Positions 10,269 through 17,805 of a stretch of DNA of 34,908 nt are shown in pieces (position 1 is the first letter of the stretch; each line of letters starts with the position of its first letter). A program made the translations under genes and the position numbers. Below the pieces are notes generated by a model that saw only the letters and a program-made list of their open reading frames with translations, did no database searches and had not been told where the DNA came from. The DNA comes from Xanthobacteraceae bacterium (GTDB taxonomy: Bacteria; Pseudomonadota; Alphaproteobacteria; Rhizobiales; Xanthobacteraceae), in NCBI GenBank assembly GCA_019747015.1, contig JAIERI010000246.1, positions 1-34,908 on the forward strand, in the 5' to 3' direction.

Positions 10269-11183
10269 GTGGTGCTGAATTGCACCATGATCGACTGGGA
10301 TGACATTCGCTACTTTCTTGCCGTCTCGCGCGGAGGCTCGGTGCGGGCTGCCGCCAAGAGCCTTGGTGTGAACCACGCGACCGTGCTGCGACGCATCGCC
10401 CAGCTTGAGGAACGCCTCGGGGCGCTCATGTTCGAAAAGCTGCCTTCCGGCTACCGCCTGACGGCTGCGGGCGAGGAGGTCCTTGAGCTCGCGAACCAGA
10501 TGGAAGCGTCATCGCACCAGCTAGAGACGCGGATCTTCGGCCGTGACCAGAGCGTGCGCGGGCTTCTGCGGGTGACGCTGGCACCGCCCCTCGCGACACA
10601 TCTCCTCATGCCGGATTTTGCCGATTTCGCGCGTCTGCATCCGGACATCGAAATGGAAATCTTGTCGTCCGGCGAGCTGGCAAATCTGACCAACCGAGAG
10701 GCCGACGTGGCGATCCGCGTCGTCTACGACCGCAAAACCCTGCCGCTCAATCTTCACGGCCTGAAGGGACCGGAGCTGTTTGGCGGCGTCTACATATCCC
10801 GCGATCGACTGGCCGCATGGCGTGCGGGAGCGCCTGATCCCATCCGGTGGATCGTCATAAGCATGCATGGCATTCCGGAGTGGGCCAGCGAGGGTGAGGT
10901 TCGCACCACGGGGGTCCCGTTCAGGACCACGGACGCCGCGGCGGAGATCGCTGCTGTACAGCAAGGGCTCGGGATCACGACGCTGCCGTGCTTTGTCGGA
11001 GACGCCGACCCACTGCTGGTGAGGGTGCCGGGTACCCACCTGCACATGTACGGAACGCTCTGGGTTCTTACGCAGGGAGAGACACGCAAGACGAAGCGCG
11101 TGCGGCTCTTCACAGAGTTCGTATCCCGCAAGCTCTCCGCGTACGCTCCGCTTCTCGCGGGGCTGTCCATATTGCGCGACTGA
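10269..11183 (+). CDS. LysR-family transcriptional regulator
   Basis: A 304-residue LysR-type regulator. The N-terminal winged helix-turn-helix covers about residues 7-65 (DIRYFLAVSRGGSVRAAAKS, then LGVNHATVLRRIAQLEERLG), joined by the linker helix to a substrate-binding-type effector domain (about 95-295). The start is uncertain: GGAAGG at 10255-10260 supports GTG at 10269 (8 nt) or at 10272, while the ATG at 10287 gives the more usual family beginning MIDWDDIRYF but lacks a ribosome binding site. It is divergent from the SDR operon and probably controls it and itself. The effector is unknown. The palindrome GTCGCCGGCGAC follows the stop at 11194-11205. Confidence 0.88.
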   Translation: MVLNCTMIDWDDIRYFLAVSRGGSVRAAAKSLGVNHATVLRRIAQLEERLGALMFEKLPSGYRLTAAGEEVLELANQMEASSHQLETRIFGRDQSVRGLLRVTLAPPLATHLLMPDFADFARLHPDIEMEILSSGELANLTNREADVAIRVVYDRKTLPLNLHGLKGPELFGGVYISRDRLAAWRAGAPDPIRWIVISMHGIPEWASEGEVRTTGVPFRTTDAAAEIAAVQQGLGITTLPCFVGDADPLLVRVPGTHLHMYGTLWVLTQGETRKTKRVRLFTEFVSRKLSAYAPLLAGLSILRD

Positions 11184-11305
11184 CGTGCGGCATGTCGCCG
11201 GCGACGCTTGCTCGCGGGCATGCAAACCTCGCGTGAGAAATCATGACACGGCGGTCAGCATGCACTATGAAACGTTTCGGCAGAATCTGATGGGAGCAAG
11301 ATCAA

Positions 11306-11653
11306 ATGGCACGTGTACGCTGTATTACGGAAATGGGCATGGGCGTTGATGTTCATGGCAGGGATGGCACCAAGGCAGCCAGGCGTGCGGTCTCCGATGC
11401 CCTTCGCCATTCGAGCCTCAGCTTCTTTCCGCTGGTCGGGAAAACGCGCGACGATATGTTCGTCGATGTGACCGTCGCCGTGCCAGATCCGAGCGGAGTC
11501 GATACGGCCGCAGTCGCCAAGGAGCTGCCTTACGGCAAGATTACTGTTAAGGCTGTCAAAGGCGGACTGGAAGTCCCATACGAAGGCGGTGATTCCATTC
11601 TGATTGCGAACGCCGCTGTCGTTGTCTACATCGACGATGGCGTCACATCTTAG
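11306..11653 (+). CDS. Lin0512-family protein of unknown function
   Basis: A 115-residue protein matching the Lin0512 family as I know it: the N-terminal segment ITEMGMGVDVHGRDGTKAA, then RRAVSDALRHSSLSF, and a C-terminal alternating strand pattern with GGDSILIANAAVVVYIDDG. The family occurs in bacteria and fungi, and no biochemical role is established. The length is typical and the protein is likely cytoplasmic, with no signal or membrane segment. The ATG at 11306 follows a GGGAG about 11 nt upstream. It stands between the lysR gene and the reductase gene on the same strand, with about 120 nt before it. Confidence 0.75.
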   Translation: MARVRCITEMGMGVDVHGRDGTKAARRAVSDALRHSSLSFFPLVGKTRDDMFVDVTVAVPDPSGVDTAAVAKELPYGKITVKAVKGGLEVPYEGGDSILIANAAVVVYIDDGVTS

Positions 11654-11695
11654 ATCACACATTACTACCTAAAGTCAGCAGGGTGGAGGCGAGTG

Positions 11696-12055
11696 GTGGC
11701 GATCACTATCTACGGCATCAAGAACTGCGACACCATGAAGAAGGCCCGTGCATGGCTCGATGCGCGCCGCGTCGACTATGCCTTTCACGATTACAAGATC
11801 GCAGGCCTTGAAAAGGACAGGCTGGCGCGCTGGAGCAAGGATGCCGGTTGGGAGGCGCTGCTCAACAAAGCTGGCACGACCTTTCGCAAACTGCCCGACG
11901 CCGACAAAGAGAATCTGAATGAGAAGAAGGCCCTCGCGCTGATGCTGGCGCAGCCTTCGATGATCAAGCGGCCTGTCCTCGATATTAGCGGAAAGCTCGT
12001 CGTCGGCTTCAAGCCCGAAATCTATGAGAAGGAAGTTGGTCGCAAACATCGCTAG
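11696..12055 (+). CDS. ArsC/Spx-family (YffB-like) glutathione-dependent reductase
   Basis: A 119-residue thioredoxin-fold protein of the ArsC/Spx superfamily. It begins ITIYGIKNCDTMKKARAWLD with the redox Cys at 11 in a CxxT motif, and continues VDYAFHDYKIAGL, closely like E. coli YffB. The conserved KRPVL segment is present. Only one cysteine is visible, so a glutathione-assisted mechanism is more likely than an internal disulfide. It is probably not a true arsenate reductase, since no arsenic genes are nearby. Two GTG codons compete for the start: GGAGG (11685-11689) is 6 nt from the GTG at 11696 but only 3 nt from that at 11693, so I chose 11696. It converges on the PAS_5-like gene. Confidence 0.83.
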   Translation: MAITIYGIKNCDTMKKARAWLDARRVDYAFHDYKIAGLEKDRLARWSKDAGWEALLNKAGTTFRKLPDADKENLNEKKALALMLAQPSMIKRPVLDISGKLVVGFKPEIYEKEVGRKHR

Positions 12056-12091
12056 GTCTTGAATGCCCCGTTAACTCTAACACAAGTTCCT

Positions 12092-12745
12092 TCAACCGAA
12101 TTCGATCGGGTCGTTGTTGGGAATCGGGCCGGGCCGGCGATGGAATAGATCGCGATCGATCACCGCGGTAATCTCGTTGGCCAGCCTGTCGCTCGCGCTC
12201 AGCAGGTTCATGATCTCGAACCGTCCCTCGGTGCTGATCGCCTCGACGCTGGTGACAATTCGCTTGAGGTGACCGCCCTCGGTCAGCGGCATCAGCAAAC
12301 GTTCGAAATCGACGCCGCGCCCGCGCTGGTCCTTTACTTTAAGGATCACGTAGACCGGTAGTTGCCGCGCGATGCATTCGTAATAAGCGGGCATGATGAC
12401 CGGCCGCAATCTGTTGTCCAGACACACCGCCAGATCTTGGTCGCCGTCACCGGAATCATTGTCCGCGGTGCCATAGGCATCCAGGATGCGCCGGCCGGCA
12501 ATATCGACGACGATCAGCGGCGGTCCGCTTTTCTGCGGCTTGATGGTGAAGGAGCCGAGGTCCGGCGTATTGTCGATATCGACCTCAGCCGCGAAGTCGT
12601 CAAAAGCTGGCACCGTCTTGCCGGTGTCATAAAGACGCAGCCATTTGTGCAACAGACCGCGCTGGGTGATCGATCGGACAATTTCGGCGTTCGCGCTCTC
12701 GAACCGCGAAACGGAGGTGTGTTGGATTTTATCCTTGATGGCCAT
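12092..12745 (-). CDS. PAS_5-like domain protein
   Basis: A 217-residue protein resembling the PAS_5 family common in Bradyrhizobium relatives. The N-terminal part is helical; the core LIVVDIAGRRILDAYG (about 77-92) through PVYVILKVKDQRGRGVDFER and LLMPLTEGG matches the pattern of that family, where a small sensory-type domain reports on position or signals. There is no attached kinase, cyclase or DNA-binding domain. A short acidic loop (DNDSGDGDQD) lies in the middle. The protein ends PNNDPIEFG. It is transcribed toward the ArsC-like gene and divergent from the ABC transporter operon. Function is unknown. Confidence 0.65.
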   Translation of the reverse strand: MAIKDKIQHTSVSRFESANAEIVRSITQRGLLHKWLRLYDTGKTVPAFDDFAAEVDIDNTPDLGSFTIKPQKSGPPLIVVDIAGRRILDAYGTADNDSGDGDQDLAVCLDNRLRPVIMPAYYECIARQLPVYVILKVKDQRGRGVDFERLLMPLTEGGHLKRIVTSVEAISTEGRFEIMNLLSASDRLANEITAVIDRDLFHRRPGPIPNNDPIEFG

Positions 12746-13106
12746 CGTGCAACCCCGAAGTTGAAGTGCAGCTCCGAAATCCCATCCAATCCCTCTTCGC
12801 CCGCATCATGGACGCGCGCCGGGTAACTTCAAGCCGTATTTCAAGGCCCTATGTTCAACTCACACCTTTCGGATGTTGCGCCGCTCACAGCGCTGGCTTG
12901 GCATGCCACGATGTCGGACCGGAAGGTGAATTCGCCGCACGGCACCATCAGCCGAACGTAGCAAGGTATCGCACGCAGATATCTTGCATAAATCGCGAAA
13001 TTCGCTGCATATTCTGCCACGGTTTATCGTCGGTGGCAGGCTGACGCCGACATGCGGCATGGCCTTGCGGGTTTTGTTTTATTGCGGTGCGAAGGAGTGT
13101 ATTTGC
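12746..13106. other. Divergent region between PAS_5-like gene and the ABC transporter operon
   Basis: About 361 bp with no gene I can support. Toward the operon, TTGCAT (12984-12989) and CATATT (13008-13013) are spaced 18 bp and could be a promoter, giving a leader of roughly 85-90 nt. Within that leader is the inverted repeat CTGCCAC (13014-13020) / GTGGCAG (13033-13039), a candidate operator or RNA hairpin. The AAGGAG at 13092-13097 is the ribosome binding site of the first ATPase gene. The rest shows nothing I recognise. Confidence 0.4.
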
Positions 13107-13865
13107 TTGCCGGTTGATGATTTCATTCTCGAAACGCAAGGACTGACCAAGGAGTTTGCTGGCTTCGTCGCAGTGAATGACGTCAACCTGCGAATCCGAC
13201 GCGGCAGCATTCATGCGTTGATCGGCCCCAACGGCGCTGGCAAGACAACCTGCTTCAATCTGCTCACCAAGTTTCTCAGCCCTTCGCGTGGCACGATTTC
13301 CTATAACGGGCGCGACATCACGGCGATGAAGCCCGCCGACGTTGCGCGCCTTGGTCTGGTGCGATCGTTTCAGATTTCCGCTGTGTTTCCGCATCTCACC
13401 GCGCTGGAAAACGTCCGCGTCGCGCTGCAACGTCAGCATGGCAATTCGTTCGACTTCTGGCGTTCGAAATCGATTCTCAATCATTTCAATGCACGTGCGC
13501 ATGAATTGCTTGCCGATGTAGGTCTGAGCGATTTTGCGCGCACGCCCGCAGTTGAAATGCCTTATGGCCGCAAACGCGCCCTAGAGATTGCCACCACCAT
13601 GGCGCTCGATCCCGACATGATGCTGCTCGACGAGCCGATGGCAGGCATGGGTCATGAGGATATCGACAAGATCGCCGCGCTGATTAAGCGCATCTCTGCG
13701 AAACACACCATTCTGATGGTCGAACACAATCTCAGTGTGGTGTCGAACCTGTCCGACAGGATCACCGTGCTGACGCGCGGACGCGTGCTTGCCGAGGGCG
13801 ACTACGCGACGCTCTCGAAGGACGCGCGCGTCAAGGAAGCGTATCTGGGGGCCGGTCATGACTGA
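13107..13865 (+). CDS. ABC transporter ATP-binding protein (LivG-type)
   Basis: The first of two ATPases that power a branched-chain-amino-acid-type (HAAT family) importer. From TTG 13107 it has 252 residues: Walker A GPNGAGKTT (40-48), Q-loop region VRSFQISAVFP, signature MPYGRKRALEIA (151-162, the degenerate form usual in LivG), Walker B MMLLDEP (171-177) and switch His in LMVEHNL. The start is set by AAGGAG (13092-13097), 9 nt upstream of TTG, and by the family consensus beginning DDFILETQGLTKEF; no ATG occurs between there and Walker A, and an ATG at 13059 has no ribosome binding site. Its 3' end overlaps the next gene by 8 nt, indicating translational coupling. Confidence 0.9.
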   Translation: MPVDDFILETQGLTKEFAGFVAVNDVNLRIRRGSIHALIGPNGAGKTTCFNLLTKFLSPSRGTISYNGRDITAMKPADVARLGLVRSFQISAVFPHLTALENVRVALQRQHGNSFDFWRSKSILNHFNARAHELLADVGLSDFARTPAVEMPYGRKRALEIATTMALDPDMMLLDEPMAGMGHEDIDKIAALIKRISAKHTILMVEHNLSVVSNLSDRITVLTRGRVLAEGDYATLSKDARVKEAYLGAGHD

Positions 13866-14565
13866 TGCCAATGTGCTGACCGTCAAGAACCTCGAAGCTT
13901 GGTATGGCGAATCCCATATTCTCCACGGTATCGAGTTCGACGTGCGTCCCGGCGAGGTCGTCACCTTGTTGGGCCGCAATGGCGCCGGCAAATCGACCAC
14001 GCTCAAATCCATCATGGGCATCATCGGCAAGCGTAAGGGTTCGATCGATTTCGAAGGCAAGGAAACCATCCGTCTGGCGTCGGACAAGATCGCGCGGCTT
14101 GGTGTCGCCTTTTGCCCCGAGGAGCGCGGCATTTTCGCCAGCCTTGATGTGAAGGAAAACCTGATGCTGCCGCCGACCATTCGCGGCGGCGGTATGCCGC
14201 TCGATCAGATTTTCGATCTGTTTCCGAATCTGAAAGAGCGTCTCAACAGCCAGGGCACCAAACTGTCCGGCGGCGAACAGCAGATGCTGGCGATCGCGCG
14301 TATTCTGCGCACCGGCTCGCGCTTTTTGATGCTTGACGAGCCGACCGAGGGTCTTGCGCCGGTCATCATTCAGCAAATCGGCCGTATGATCTCGCGGCTC
14401 AAGGCGGAAGGATTCACGATCCTTTTGGTCGAGCAAAATTTCCGGTTCGCTTCGACAGTGGCGGATCGTTTCTACATCGTCGAACACGGCAAGGTCATCG
14501 ACGCGTTCGGCAATGCAGACATTTGGGCCAATATGGAAAAACTGCACAACTATCTTGGCGTCTGA
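13858..14565 (+). CDS. ABC transporter ATP-binding protein (LivF-type)
   Basis: The second ATPase of the importer, 235 residues. Motifs: Walker A GRNGAGKST (39-47), a CPEERGIFASLDVKENL stretch in the usual LivF Q-loop region, canonical signature LSGGEQQML (136-144), Walker B FLMLDEP (156-162) followed by TEGLAP, and the switch His region, where the residue after ILLVEQN is Phe (QNF), as in many LivF proteins. The ATG at 13858 lies inside the last codons of the LivG-type gene (8-nt overlap). Open frame upstream of it belongs to that gene. LivG and LivF types normally form a heterodimer under the two permeases encoded downstream. Confidence 0.92.
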   Translation: MTDANVLTVKNLEAWYGESHILHGIEFDVRPGEVVTLLGRNGAGKSTTLKSIMGIIGKRKGSIDFEGKETIRLASDKIARLGVAFCPEERGIFASLDVKENLMLPPTIRGGGMPLDQIFDLFPNLKERLNSQGTKLSGGEQQMLAIARILRTGSRFLMLDEPTEGLAPVIIQQIGRMISRLKAEGFTILLVEQNFRFASTVADRFYIVEHGKVIDAFGNADIWANMEKLHNYLGV

Positions 14566-14592
14566 ACTTCACAACGACATTGGAGAGGGAAC

Positions 14593-15813
14593 ATGAAACA
14601 TAAAATAGCGACTTTGATGCTTGGCGCCGCCGCCCTAATCGGGGCAAGCACCGGCGCGTTCGCGCTGGACAAGACCGTCAAGATCGGCGTGCTCAGCGAC
14701 ATGTCGGGTCTTTATTCGGACCTCGGCGGTCCGGGCTCCGTATTGGCCGCGCAGATGGCGATCGAGGATTCCGGGCTGGCTGCCAAGGGCTGGAAGATCG
14801 ATGTGATCTCCGGCGATCACCTCAACAAGCCGGACGTCGGCAGCAATCTGGTGCGTCAGTGGTTCGATGTCGACAAGGTCGATGTCGTCGTCGACGTCCC
14901 AAGCTCGGGTGTCGCGCTGGCGGTCAGTAACGTCATCAAGGAAAAGAACGGCGTGTTCATCAATTCAGGTGCGGGCTCGTCCGACCTGACCAACGCGCAG
15001 TGTTCGCCAAACACCATTCACTGGACTTACGATACTTATACCCTTGCGCACGGCACCGGTGGTGCACTTGTCAAGCAGGGCGGCGACACTTGGTTCTTCC
15101 TGACGGCGGACTACGCCTTCGGCGCCGCGCTGGAGCGCGACACCACCGCTGTCGTGGTCGAGGGAGGCGGCAAGGTGCTGGGCAGCGTTAAGCATCCGCT
15201 CTCGACCTCCGACTTCTCCTCGTTCCTGCTGCAGGCGCAGGCTTCGAAAGCCAAGGTGATCGGTCTGGCCAACGCTGGCGGCGACACCTCGAACGCGATC
15301 AAGCAGGCCGCTGAGTTCGGCATCACCAGCGGTGGGCAGAAGCTGGCTGCGCTGCTGACCTTCATCACCGACGTTCATGCGCTCGGTCTGAATACCGCGC
15401 AGGGATTGAACTTTACCGAGACCTTCTACTGGGATCTCAACGATGGCACCCGTGCTTTCAGCAAGCGTTTCGCTGAGCGCTCCAAGAACCACGCTGTGCC
15501 GACCATGGTGCATGCCGGCGTCTATTCGGGCCTGACGCATTATTTCAAGGTGCTGGCGGCGGCTGGCGGCAATTCGCATGATGGCGCCAAGATCGTGGAA
15601 GCCATGAAGGCGATACCGACCGACGATCCGCTGTTCGGCAAGGGCAGCATCCAGCCAAACGGCCGCAAGATCCATCCGGCCTATCTGTTTGAGGTGAAGA
15701 AGCCTTCGGAGTCGAAGGGGCCGTGGGACTACTACAAGCTGGTCTCCACGATTCCGGCCGACCAGGCCTTCACGCCGCTCGACAAGAGTACCTGCGCGCT
15801 CTTGAAGAAGTAA
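14593..15813 (+). CDS. Periplasmic substrate-binding protein of the HAAT ABC transporter
   Basis: A 406-residue type I periplasmic binding protein. Residues 1-24 are a Sec signal peptide (basic start, hydrophobic core, AFA before LDK). The mature part begins with VKIGVLSDMSGLYSDLGGPG, the typical first strand and ligand loop of leucine/amide-binding-like proteins. Cysteines in NAQCSPN and near the C-terminus (STCALLKK) could form disulfides. The ligand cannot be deduced: branched-chain amino acids, amides, urea and aromatic acids are all bound by relatives, and Rhodopseudomonas-type bacteria carry many paralogues. GGAGAGGG lies just before the ATG, fitting strong translation. It follows the LivF-type gene by 27 nt and precedes a strong hairpin. 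Confidence 0.92.
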   Translation: MKHKIATLMLGAAALIGASTGAFALDKTVKIGVLSDMSGLYSDLGGPGSVLAAQMAIEDSGLAAKGWKIDVISGDHLNKPDVGSNLVRQWFDVDKVDVVVDVPSSGVALAVSNVIKEKNGVFINSGAGSSDLTNAQCSPNTIHWTYDTYTLAHGTGGALVKQGGDTWFFLTADYAFGAALERDTTAVVVEGGGKVLGSVKHPLSTSDFSSFLLQAQASKAKVIGLANAGGDTSNAIKQAAEFGITSGGQKLAALLTFITDVHALGLNTAQGLNFTETFYWDLNDGTRAFSKRFAERSKNHAVPTMVHAGVYSGLTHYFKVLAAAGGNSHDGAKIVEAMKAIPTDDPLFGKGSIQPNGRKIHPAYLFEVKKPSESKGPWDYYKLVSTIPADQAFTPLDKSTCALLKK

Positions 15814-15837
15814 TATCAGAAGAAATAACATCGACCG

Positions 15838-15866
15838 CCCGGCGGCCACAGCCGCCGGGTCATTTT
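15838..15866 (+). terminator. Strong intercistronic hairpin after the binding-protein gene
   Basis: CCCGGCGGC (15838-15846) and GCCGCCGGG (15851-15859) form a perfect 9-bp stem with a CACA loop, followed by TCATTTT. It lies 24 nt after the stop of the binding-protein gene and 45 nt before the first permease gene. In ABC operons such structures often cause partial termination or protect the upstream mRNA, letting the binding protein be made in excess over the membrane parts. That role is inferred here. Confidence 0.7.
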
Positions 15867-15904
15867 CCGGATCGGCTGAACAGCGAACGAGAGATACGCC
15901 CACG

Positions 15905-16768
15905 ATGCAGGCCCTGTACGCCCAGCTTCTTGTCGGACTGATCAACGGCTCGTTTTACGCGTTGCTCAGTCTCGGCCTCGCCGTGATTTTCGGAATGCTG
16001 AATATCATCAATTTCGCGCATGGCGCTCTCTATATGATGGGCGCGTTCGTGGCTTACTTCATGCTGGAATATGCCGGGCTGAATTACTGGTGGGCGCTGA
16101 TTCTTGCCCCCGTGATCGTCGGTCTGTTCGGCATCCTGCTTGAGCGGACCATGCTGCAATGGCTGACGGGCCTCGATCATCTCTATGGTCTGCTGCTGAC
16201 GTTCGGTCTCGCGCTAATCATCCAGGGTGTATTCCAGAATTATTTCGGATCGTCCGGTCTGCCTTATGCAATTCCAAGCCAGCTTCAGGGCGGCATCAAT
16301 CTCGGCTTCATGTATCTGCCGATCTACCGAGGCTGGGTCGTCATTTTCTCGCTCGTCGTGTGTCTGGCGACATGGTATCTGATCGAGCGCACGCGCCTTG
16401 GCGCTTATTTGCGTGCCGCCACCGAAAATCCGACACTGGTCCGCGCCTTCGGCATCAACGTGCCGCGGATGATCACACTGACCTATGGCCTTGGCGTCGG
16501 TCTTGCGGCGCTGGCTGGCGTTCTGTCCGCGCCGATCAATCAGGTGCGTCCGCTGATGGGCGCGGACCTGATTATCGTCGTGTTCGCCGTCGTGGTGATT
16601 GGCGGCATGGGCTCGATCATGGGCTCGATCATCACCGGCTTTGCGCTGGGCGTGGTCGAAGGCCTCACGAAGTATTTCTATCCCGAGGCCTCTAATACCG
16701 TCGTGTTCGTGCTGATGGTGCTGGTGCTCTTGGTAAAGCCGACAGGACTGACAGGGCGGGCACACTGA
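15905..16768 (+). CDS. ABC transporter permease (LivH-type)
   Basis: An inner-membrane permease of 287 residues with about eight hydrophobic helices. The N-terminal QLLVGLINGSFYALLSLGLA and the segment IINFAHGALYMMGAF are hallmarks of the LivH group, as is the EAA-like cytoplasmic loop around LRAATENPTLVRAFGIN that contacts the ATPases. It ends close to the membrane (LVKPTGLTGRAH). It starts at ATG 15905 after a GAGAG-like site and is followed after one base by the second permease gene. It pairs with that protein to form the translocation path. Confidence 0.93.
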   Translation: MQALYAQLLVGLINGSFYALLSLGLAVIFGMLNIINFAHGALYMMGAFVAYFMLEYAGLNYWWALILAPVIVGLFGILLERTMLQWLTGLDHLYGLLLTFGLALIIQGVFQNYFGSSGLPYAIPSQLQGGINLGFMYLPIYRGWVVIFSLVVCLATWYLIERTRLGAYLRAATENPTLVRAFGINVPRMITLTYGLGVGLAALAGVLSAPINQVRPLMGADLIIVVFAVVVIGGMGSIMGSIITGFALGVVEGLTKYFYPEASNTVVFVLMVLVLLVKPTGLTGRAH

Positions 16769-16769
16769 T

Positions 16770-17738
16770 ATGAGCAGCATTACCGAAAACGCCGTGCCAG
16801 CGAAAGATCGCTCGACCAGCGACGAGATGATCGTGTTCGTGGTGATGGCGGCCGCGCTCGCGATCGTGCCGCTGACCGGGCTTTATCCCTATTTCGTGAT
16901 GCAGGCGTTGTGCTTCGCGCTGTTCGCCTGCGCCTTCAATCTGCTGATCGGCTACAGCGGGCTTTTGTCGTTCGGCCATTCGATGTTTTTAGGGACAGCC
17001 GGCTACGTCTCTGCGCACGCGCTGAAAGTGTGGGGCGTCGCGCCGGAGCTTGGCATCGTGGCGGGCGTCGTGGCCACCGCCGCGCTCAGCGTCATCACCG
17101 GGCTAATCGCGATCCGCCGCCAGGGTATTTACTTCGCGATGATCACGCTGGCTTTGTCGCAGCTTTTGTATTTCGTCTACATCCAGACCCCCTTCACCCA
17201 TGGCGAGGATGGCATTCAGGGCGTGCCACAGGGCAAGATGTTCGGCGTGCTCGATCTGTCCAACACTAATACGCTCTATTACGTGATACTCACCGTGTTT
17301 CTGCTGGCGTTCCTGCTGATCCATCGCACCGTGAATTCGCCGTTCGGCGAAGTGCTGAAGTCGATCCGCGAGAACGAGCCGCGCGCGATTTCGCTTGGTT
17401 ACAAGACCGACCAGTACAAATTGCTGGCCTATATCCTGTCCGGAACGCTGGCTGGACTCGCCGGCGCGATCAAGGTGTTCGTTGCGCAGAACGCCTCGCT
17501 CACCGACCTACACTGGACCATGTCAGGCGAGGTGGTTCTGATGACGCTGGTCGGCGGACTCGGAACTTCGTTCGGTCCGGTGGTCGGCGCCTTCGTCATC
17601 ATCGCCATGCAGCAATACCTCGCCGGTTTCGGCCAGTGGGTGACGGTGATCCAAGGCGTGATTTTCGTGATCTGTGTGCTGACGTTCCGGCGCGGCGTGA
17701 TCGGTGAAATCGCGCATTACTTCAAGCGGTCGCTGTAA
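16770..17738 (+). CDS. ABC transporter permease (LivM-type)
   Basis: The second inner-membrane permease, 322 residues with roughly nine or ten hydrophobic segments after a polar N-terminus of about 20 residues. CFALFACAFNLLIGYSGLLS followed by FGHSMFLG is the typical LivM stretch, and the loop VLKSIRENEPRAISLGY is the ATPase-contact motif. It begins one base after the LivH-type stop, so translation is coupled. It closes the five-gene operon (LivG type, LivF type, binding protein, LivH type, LivM type). No clear terminator follows; only a short CGGTT/AACCG pairing is seen near 17740-17755. Confidence 0.93.
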   Translation: MSSITENAVPAKDRSTSDEMIVFVVMAAALAIVPLTGLYPYFVMQALCFALFACAFNLLIGYSGLLSFGHSMFLGTAGYVSAHALKVWGVAPELGIVAGVVATAALSVITGLIAIRRQGIYFAMITLALSQLLYFVYIQTPFTHGEDGIQGVPQGKMFGVLDLSNTNTLYYVILTVFLLAFLLIHRTVNSPFGEVLKSIRENEPRAISLGYKTDQYKLLAYILSGTLAGLAGAIKVFVAQNASLTDLHWTMSGEVVLMTLVGGLGTSFGPVVGAFVIIAMQQYLAGFGQWVTVIQGVIFVICVLTFRRGVIGEIAHYFKRSL

Positions 17739-17805
17739 ACGGTTGCCGTAAACCGGCTAAATCCTTCTTGATCCTGCCGCGTTTCCCTGTCACACGCTCG
17801 CGATC

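Noticed and set aside
11194-11205. Palindrome GTCGCCGGCGAC after the lysR gene, considered as terminator
   Set aside because: It has no loop of its own and no T-run, and is short enough to be chance in GC-rich DNA.
13014-13039. Riboswitch before the ABC operon
   Set aside because: Only one 7-bp inverted repeat is visible, with no recognisable aptamer core; it is kept only as a possible operator or hairpin.
14965-15945. Minus-strand open frame (326 codons) opposite the binding-protein gene
   Set aside because: Antisense shadow without recognisable domains; the + strand gene has a signal peptide and family motifs.
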